From: Antitrichia curtipendula
Lineage: Eukaryota > Streptophyta > Bryopsida > Hypnales > Leucodontaceae
Assembly (NCBI GenBank): GCA_951230915.1
Contig: OX579635.1
Location: 27,900,001-27,964,000, forward strand
Length of the DNA stretch: 64,000 nt
Reading direction: 5' to 3'
Made by a program: the position numbers and the translations under genes. Shown here in pieces: positions 58,020-64,000 of this stretch (its first letter is position 1; every line of letters starts with the position of its first letter). The notes under the pieces are model-generated. The model ran no database searches, was not told the origin of the DNA, and saw nothing but the letters and a program-made list of their open reading frames with translations.

Positions 58020-58895
58020 ATAATCGGACTTTACCTTATGACCCCTAAAGTTTCGGAAGGCTCCTTGGGGGACTCTTGAAAGTTTGGGCAAGCTTCTATG
58101 AGCTCAATTTTTGGTGAAACTTTTTGAAATTGTCTCATAAGATAGAGCAACTTATTATCTTTATGGAAATATAATTTTTACTTCAATCGGTGCCCTGGAG
58201 CAAAAGTTATGCTATAATAACCTTAAATCGGGCAAGACCGAGTAGCCCACAAAAATCTACAAAAAGTTGAAATCATTTTTTTTTTCTTATACATTATATG
58301 TTTGTCTAAATGGAAATCTTGGATTCATTCCATTTAGATTACTGATGTGAAAGTTCTGGAGCTTCTTTTTTTTTCCAGACAATGAAAGCATTTTCTTGAA
58401 AAAAAAAAATTCTTTGACCTTGAATGCTAATAACCTTCAAATCTTCAATCCGTAAGGTCAAAAATCACAAAATTTTTACCACATGATGTGAAATAAGTGT
58501 AGTAGAAGATCCTACGTTTGGATTCGTAAACCACTCGCAGGAAATGTCCCGTTCAATCGGCGGGAAGCTTCTGTGCCGTAATCCCCGATTACGCAGGCAA
58601 AACCGCGTAATCAGGGATTACGGATTTTTCATCCGGTTCTGCGTTTTCATCTCGATTTCGTCGCGATTTCGTCGCGATTTCGTCGTGATTTACGTCGGGC
58701 AATACCCTTATCGTCGGGCATTGCGCCAAATAATCAGCCCTCCTCGTCGGCCGATTATTTGGCGCAATGCCCTCCTCTGCGGGCATTGCCCTATACTAAA
58801 AAGATATATTTTTCCTACTTCCTTAAGCGAATGCAATAGAAATGGCAGTTTCGAGCAAATTTTGATAGAAAAAAGTTGTTGAGACTTTAAGGTTA
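58020..58895 (+). repeat. Repeat R copy R4, interrupted by a GC-rich foldback block
   Basis: R blocks in plus order: CCCCTAAAGTTTCGGAAGG, GAAATATAATTTTTACTTCAA with GGTGCCCTGGAGCAAAAG (58165-58208), GAAGATCCTACG (58506), then after the insertion GCAATAGAAATGGCAGTTT (58835) and GAGACTTTAAGGTTAAA. The segment 58545-58800 is foreign to other R copies. The GCGACC array 6 follows directly. Confidence 0.6.
58545..58800. repeat. GC-rich block with two strong hairpins, inside R
   Basis: A 19-bp inverted repeat (58576-58594 with 58605-58623, one mismatch, 10-nt loop) and a 20-bp perfect inverted repeat (58716-58735 with 58753-58772, 17-nt loop) flank three short CGATTTCGTCG units (58650-58690). It contrasts sharply with the AT-rich surroundings, and its class is unknown. 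Confidence 0.75.
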
Positions 58896-58899
58896 AACA

Positions 58900-59065
58900 A
58901 GGGGCCACTGCGGTCACCCTGGACACGAGGTTGCCTGGACACGCGGTCGCCCTGGACACGAGGTCGCCTGGAAACGCGGTCGCCCTGGACACGCGGTCGC
59001 CTGGTACCTACAATCGCCCTCCCTTGCCTTTGGACCTGCAGTCGCCCTCCGTACACGCCCCAGGC
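58900..59065. repeat. GCGACC array 6 (upstream of the 59-kb coiled-coil gene)
   Basis: CGCGGTCGCCTGGACACG-like words repeated about seven times, with CGAGGT variants. The coding strand reads CGCGGTCGCC, as in arrays 2, 3 and 5. Confidence 0.85.
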
Positions 59066-59166
59066 GACATCGGGTATATAAGAGGTCGCCCATCACCCGC
59101 GTTCTCCACTCTTGGCTTTGCGCATTGTCTCTCATCCGCCTTGAAGTGGCTGAGTGCTTGCTCGTG
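59066..59166 (+). promoter_or_regulatory. Shared promoter module, copy C (59-kb coiled-coil gene)
   Basis: A canonical TATATAAG at 59075-59082 in GGGTATATAAGAGGTCGCCC is followed by GCGCATTGTCTCTCATCCGC and TGCTTGCTCGTG (59120-59166). The ATG at 59243 is about 161 nt downstream. This copy has the best TATA box of the three. Confidence 0.75.
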
Positions 59167-59242
59167 AGTTAGGGGGCGGAGTTTTGGAGGGCGTATTTTG
59201 ATCATTTTGGCATCAGGGGAAGGAATATTCCTGTGTATTGCG

Positions 59243-60748
59243 ATGGAAGAAGAGGCCCAACCTTCGCCGCCTGCTGTACTGAGATTAGAAGCTGGGAAAG
59301 AGTCCAAGGCGCTTCGAGGCAAGGATCGAAAAAAGAAAGGAAAAATCCACAAGAAGCGCAAGGCCATCTTGATCGATCCAAAGATTAAGGCTTTCAAGGG
59401 TTGGAGAGATGAACCCACGCCTTGGACTTATAAGACGGTTCAGAAATATGTGGATTGGTGCCACATCGACAAGTTATTTCCGTTGTATCGTCACAAGTTC
59501 CACTTGAAGTCGAACAAGGTAAATCTTGCATATTGCAAGAACAAAGCCTTCCAAGAAAGATGCTGCAAGGTGTGGAAGGAACTCTATAAAGGCCTACAAA
59601 CGTATCGAAACGACAATTTTTCTTTCTTTCTTGCAAGAATGGTGTATGTTGAAGTTGTATTGAAGAAGGAGGTGGATTGGTCAAGCATTAAGGATCTTCC
59701 AATCGGGACCCATCCAGGAGAATCAAGTATTCCTTGGGTAGATGTAGTGCCGGATGTGAAGGAATCAGTGACATCGGCAAAGCCTGGGAAGTTTTTCATT
59801 TCTGATGAAAATGTAGTGTGGTCGGCAACTTCTAGCGAAGATGAACACACCCATGAATACGATGGATATTCTTTCCACAGTGACGATGAAGACCTTCTCA
59901 TGGAAGTCATGAACAAGGCTTTGGGTTTGGAAATGGATAGGAAGGGAAAAATGAAGGTTGACGAGCCCATCACAGAATTCCACGTTGATGTGTAAGGCAT
60001 GGAAGATGCAGGGCCTATGGAAGTGGAACATGTTGTTCTTGAGCAGAACCGCAGCGTTGATGGAAGCGATTCGGAAGACGACATAGAGTTGTTGAGTGTC
60101 AAGGCGGCAAGTGTAAGATCTGCTTTGCGTGAGAAGATGAACGAACTCCGTCAATTAAATGAGAATGAACTCTCAGTACAAGTGGGTCCCGTTGTCGTAG
60201 ATGATTTGAAGAAGCAGTTGGAGGGAGTAACGAAAAGCATCCAAGAAAACGACAAGTACTTGAAGAATTTGAAAAAAAATCACGATTTTTATTTCAAGTA
60301 GTGTGAAAGTGGAAGGGTGCACTACATGGACGAGTATGTGGTATGGCAATCAAAGCGCGATCTCTTGGAACGTGAACGTTGGATTTACGAGAATGAAAGG
60401 CGAGACCTGGATGTAGCAATAAAGAAAAAAGAAAAAGAATATTGCATCGCCGCTGTTGAACATGAGCCAAGTACCAGTGCTGAAGAAGTGGCAAGGCTTC
60501 GTTCATTGGTGAAGCTACACTCCATGAATGCAATGGCGGTACAAGAATCGCTATGCCATTTGGAATCTGAATTTCGTTTTCATAAGGCACGGCGGAAGTT
60601 TCAGATGAGTACCATAGGAAAAACAGAGGCAGAGGTGGACGCAATGGGGCCGGGTCCCATTGAAAGCGACTTTTTTTTAGCACTTAGTGGTACTCATAGG
60701 AGCAGAGTGGAAATTTTACATTTTGCCCACCCTTGTTTGGGATGTTAG
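59243..60748 (+). pseudogene. Coiled-coil WCHIDKLFPL protein, paralogue with two in-frame stops
   Basis: The start MEEEAQPSPPAVL is chosen at ATG 59243, behind the shared promoter. One frame runs to 60748 but contains TAA at 59993 and TAG at 60299. The N-terminal core matches the 50-kb gene: YVDWCHIDKLFPLYRHKFHL, NLAYCKNKAF, VYVEVVLKKEVDW. Both genes are about 500 codons long. The part after the stops is a charged coiled coil (LLERERWIYENERRDLD). Translation to the first stop would give about 250 residues containing the whole conserved core, so a short product could still be made. No frameshift is seen. Confidence 0.75.
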
Positions 60749-62029
60749 ACTATCAATTACCTTGAGTAAATAAATAAATATAATATTTTCTCATTCAAAA
60801 GTGTTTATATTTCTTTTTTATGGCGTGTGCATGAAAACTTCTTAATTGGCATGTTGCCCCATATGGGGGTGAAGACATTTTATGAGAAGTGTAGAGCTCT
60901 AAATTTCAAAGGATCTATGAAACTTGAGTTGTAATGTTTGTGTTAAAAAAGAATTTTGATAACAAATGAAGATAACTTTTATAGATATGAATTGTAATCC
61001 TTGAAGGACTATGGAATTTAGTTTGGTATTTCTGATAATTCTTTCATGCTCCATTGATACAATAATTTGAAATTTTGGAATGAATATTATAGGAATGATG
61101 GCACCGCACCCCCCATAATGTAGTTGTGAAAGCTTGTTTCATGTCTCCAAAAATATTGTAGACGTTAGAGCAGATTTTCAAAGATTTGCTGTGAAATTGG
61201 AGAGCGAATAAAAAAATTACCAAAAAAAATTAATTATTTTTTTTAGATTGTTTACATTAATAGCTTGGTACGGATTATCGAAAATTTGAACTATGGAATT
61301 CTAAATGACACCGATGAAAGTTAAAATAAGGAGTTTTATTTTGCGGACCTTGAAGGAAGGAAAAGCTTATGAATTGGTCTAACTTGTCTTTTGCTCTTTT
61401 ATTTGAAAATTTCCAAATTAAAAAATAAAGAATGATAACCCATAAAAGAACGTTTAGTCTCTTGATGGATAAAAAGGATTCTATGCAAAACTCCAAATAC
61501 ATGTGCCTTTAATTTTGTAAATATATCTTGGAACTTTCTTGAAGAATATCTGAACATATCATCTTTCTAGGAATATATTTTTTTAATTTGAATAAGTCCT
61601 AAAGAAGTAAGACTTATGCCAAAGAGTTTAAAAACCAATGAGACTAGACACTAATAGAGTAATAGATATAATTGACCTAAATTTTCTTTCTTGTTTCAAA
61701 TAGATTTTCTCATACATTATATTCTTTGCTACATGAAAAGTTTTGATTAATTCTATTTTGATATTAAATGATGTGAAAGATATGGAGGATCTTGGTTTTT
61801 GGACAATCATTTTTTGGCTTGCTACCTTAGGAATTAGTGAGTTTTAATTCTATCTTGCTAATATAAGTATTAAAAAAAATTTCAAGCTCATATGGACTTC
61901 AACTTATAAATAATTTTGAGCATTAAAAAAAAATTGCACAAATTAATTTCATTTTCCTACACGTTGCTCTAAATTCAGTTCTTTATTATTTGGATTCAAA
62001 CCTTATAACTTAGTATTGCTAGAAAACTT
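60749..62029. other. AT-rich spacer
   Basis: No gene supported. Long A/T runs and only chance open frames. It probably begins with the 3' UTR of the preceding gene. Confidence 0.4.
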
Positions 62030-63240
62030 AAGTTAACTGCTGAAGTCCGAAGGCCTTATTTTCAAAAAGACCACTCAAAAGTACCACTTCTATTGCAAGG
62101 TGGCGAAGGTGTTGACAACTTTAATTTTTTGTTCCGGTATATCTAAGTAATCATACCGTAGGATCTTTTACTAGACTAGTATATAAATGTGTAGAAGAAA
62201 TTGAAAAATGTTTTACCATGTTCATTGTAAGATATTTACATTTAAAGTGAAGTAAGCGATTTTTTTTATACCTTGCTTGAATATATTTTTTGGCTTTGAA
62301 TCATCTTAATCCCTAAAGTCCTAAGGCCATTTTCTGGCCAGAAATCACTGAAAATTGTCATTTCTGCTGCGTTCATCCAAGAAAACAAAAAAAAATTTAA
62401 AAAAGAATTTAACCGTAGGATCTTGTACTTCATTTGTCTAAGATCATGTGATAAAAATTTCATCAAATTTGACCGTACGGATTGGAAGATATCAGCATTT
62501 TGTAGTTGGAAAGTAGTGTTTTTGAATGCTTTTTTTCCAATTTCAGCTGACTTTGGTCGCCATTTGGAACAAAATTTTACTCTATGGACTCCAAGTTTAA
62601 AATTTTTGTATTGAAGAATTGTGTTGAGAACTTATGAAAAAAATTTCAAAAAATAAACACTCGATTTTCATTCTTTAAAAAATTGTTAAGTAGATGTAGG
62701 TCCAAGATTGAATAAAAAACTAAATCATTAATAGCTCCAAGGTTGTATTGAAACACAATAATTCCAACGGTGAGATTGTTCTAGCAAGAAAGAACAACCT
62801 TATCTAATGTTTGTTTTTTCAAAATTCTAAAAATTGCATTCAATAATGAATCCTAAAAGTTATTTTTCCAAGAAAATGCTTAGATTGCCAAAAAAACAGG
62901 ATTGTCCATAACTAATTCAATACTTGTCCAAATAGAATGAATCAAAGCTTCACACGTATATAGAAATTTAATATTTTAGGAAAAAAAAAAATTAAATTTG
63001 TTTTTGACTTCCTGTGATTTTTTTGGTGCTGCCCGACGAGTTTGGTTTGGGGCTTTTTGTGGTATAATTTTTGCTCCCGGGCACCAATTGAAATAAAAAT
63101 TATATTCCCACGAAGATAATCAATTTTTCTTTCTTCAAAAAAAGTTTCAAAAAATCAAAACAAAAATTCAGCCTGTACGTTCCTGCCCGAAATCCCATTT
63201 GTCCCCCAAGGGGACAATGGGACTTTAGGGAGTAACTTAG
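62030..63240 (-). repeat. Repeat R copy R5 (minus orientation, longest)
   Basis: R blocks run in reverse: CACTTCTATTGCAAGG (62082), ACCGTAGGATCTTTTACTAG (62155), then a partial second pass with ACCGTAGGATCTTGTAC (62411), then GTGAGATTGTTCTAGCAAG (62770), ATTGTCCATAACTAATT (62903), GCTCCCGGGCACCAATTG (63074) and CCCCCAAGGGGACAATGG (63203). The tail region appears twice (about 62030-62270 and 62320-62510). Confidence 0.6.
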
Positions 63241-63259
63241 AACTTGGGCAATACTGATT

Positions 63260-63480
63260 TTGAATCTACTATTTTTTTATGTTGAAGAATTGAATTCAGA
63301 GTTTAGTAAATTAAAAACAAAAACACACTTCATTTTCACTTGTTAAGAAGCTGTTAAGAAGAAGTAAGTTCAAGATTGAAGGAAGAACTAATGTGTTAAA
63401 AGCTCTAAGATGGAATTGAAATATAATAATTTCATTGGTGAGATTGTTCTAGCAAGAGATTTGTGGTTCAATTTTTTTAT
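63260..63480 (-). repeat. Repeat R copy R6 (fragment)
   Basis: TTCATTTTCACTTGTTAAG, AGTAAGTTCAAGATTGAAGG and GTGAGATTGTTCTAGCAAG repeat the 62640-62790 part of R5 in the same orientation, about 660 bp further on. Confidence 0.6.
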
Positions 63481-64000
63481 ATGTATTGTGAACCCGTTTT
63501 CCTACTTATTCATCTCATTGCAGAAGTTACAAGACGTACGTTTTTTTTTCTAGAAATGTTGGACGACATTACTTCACCATCAATATAAGGTAGAGAAGTG
63601 TACAATTTCAATTTTAGGCACATTGAACTGGCAAAGTGGCAATTGGCCAGAATGATGAATCACAAATTTTTGAACAATGTACTTGAATAAGTGAAGCAGA
63701 AATAGTTTGGGTTGCATCGGTTTAGAATTAAATATTGATGAAGATTTCCAAATTTTGTATGGATGGCCTCATTTTTAAACAAAAAAGGCAAGGTAGTATA
63801 TATTGAAAACCAAAGCAATATAAAATTGCAGTACATAAGTATAAATTATAAAACGAAGCCACAGAAGTGGAATCGAAGAAGAAAAACAAAACTACTAAAC
63901 ACTGCTCGCCATTGCTAGTGTAGATATAGTATGACCATATGCTAGGGGCCTTACAACACGTATACTATTACGCAAAAAGATGTTCACGTAAACAAAGAAC
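63481..64000. other. Right edge of the window, no gene seen
   Basis: AT-rich sequence without a supported gene or clear repeat. The last 180 bases are slightly more GC-rich and may approach another feature beyond the edge. Confidence 0.35.

Overview
This window reads as nuclear DNA of a land plant. Two conserved plant genes at the left are cut into many exons by GT-AG introns of about 100 to 760 bp, and no bacterial-style operons or organelle genes are visible. The compact introns, together with long AT-rich stretches and repeats I do not recognise, suggest a non-seed plant (bryophyte, lycophyte or fern). I cannot name the species.

Layout. 1-2509 (+) holds the last exons of an FtsH-family chloroplast protein, most like the inactive-protease homologue FTSHI1; two small foldback elements sit in its introns. 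2510-5970 is AT-rich and carries a 240-bp element with piggyBac-type ends. 5971-21719 (+) is a complete THO2 (THOC2) gene; I could place 34 exons joining into one 1,899-codon frame. 21720-27160 is AT-rich with short tandem repeats and a kinase-like pseudogene. From about 26.9 kb to the end the window is accessory DNA: two gag-like coiled-coil elements (27.7-29.8 kb +, 46.0-47.6 kb -), a cluster of unrecognised and partly broken genes (31-36 kb), a DDE-like repetitive gene silenced by in-frame stops (38.2-42.2 kb -), and a hAT transposase in two parts (42.99-44.83 kb and 48.05-48.6 kb -) apparently split by the gag-like element. The right end has two paralogues of an undescribed coiled-coil family (50.7-52.2 kb -, 59.2-60.7 kb +) and an intact kinase-like gene (56.1-57.7 kb +).

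The most interesting point is organisation. The two coiled-coil genes and the kinase-like gene are unrelated in sequence, yet each is preceded by the same kind of upstream block: a GC-rich array built on a GCGACCGCGGGT-like motif, then a TATA-like box inside a conserved context, then a shared leader of about 45 nt, then the ATG. The hAT N-terminal exon has the array and a TATA box too. A long AT-rich noncoding repeat, called R here, lies beside most of these arrays in either orientation. A second point is that several accessory genes are broken mainly by in-frame stop codons, mostly TAG, rather than by frameshifts.

Limits. Everything was read by eye. Family assignments rest on remembered motif and alignment patterns, repeat boundaries are approximate, and no homology search, folding or expression test was run.
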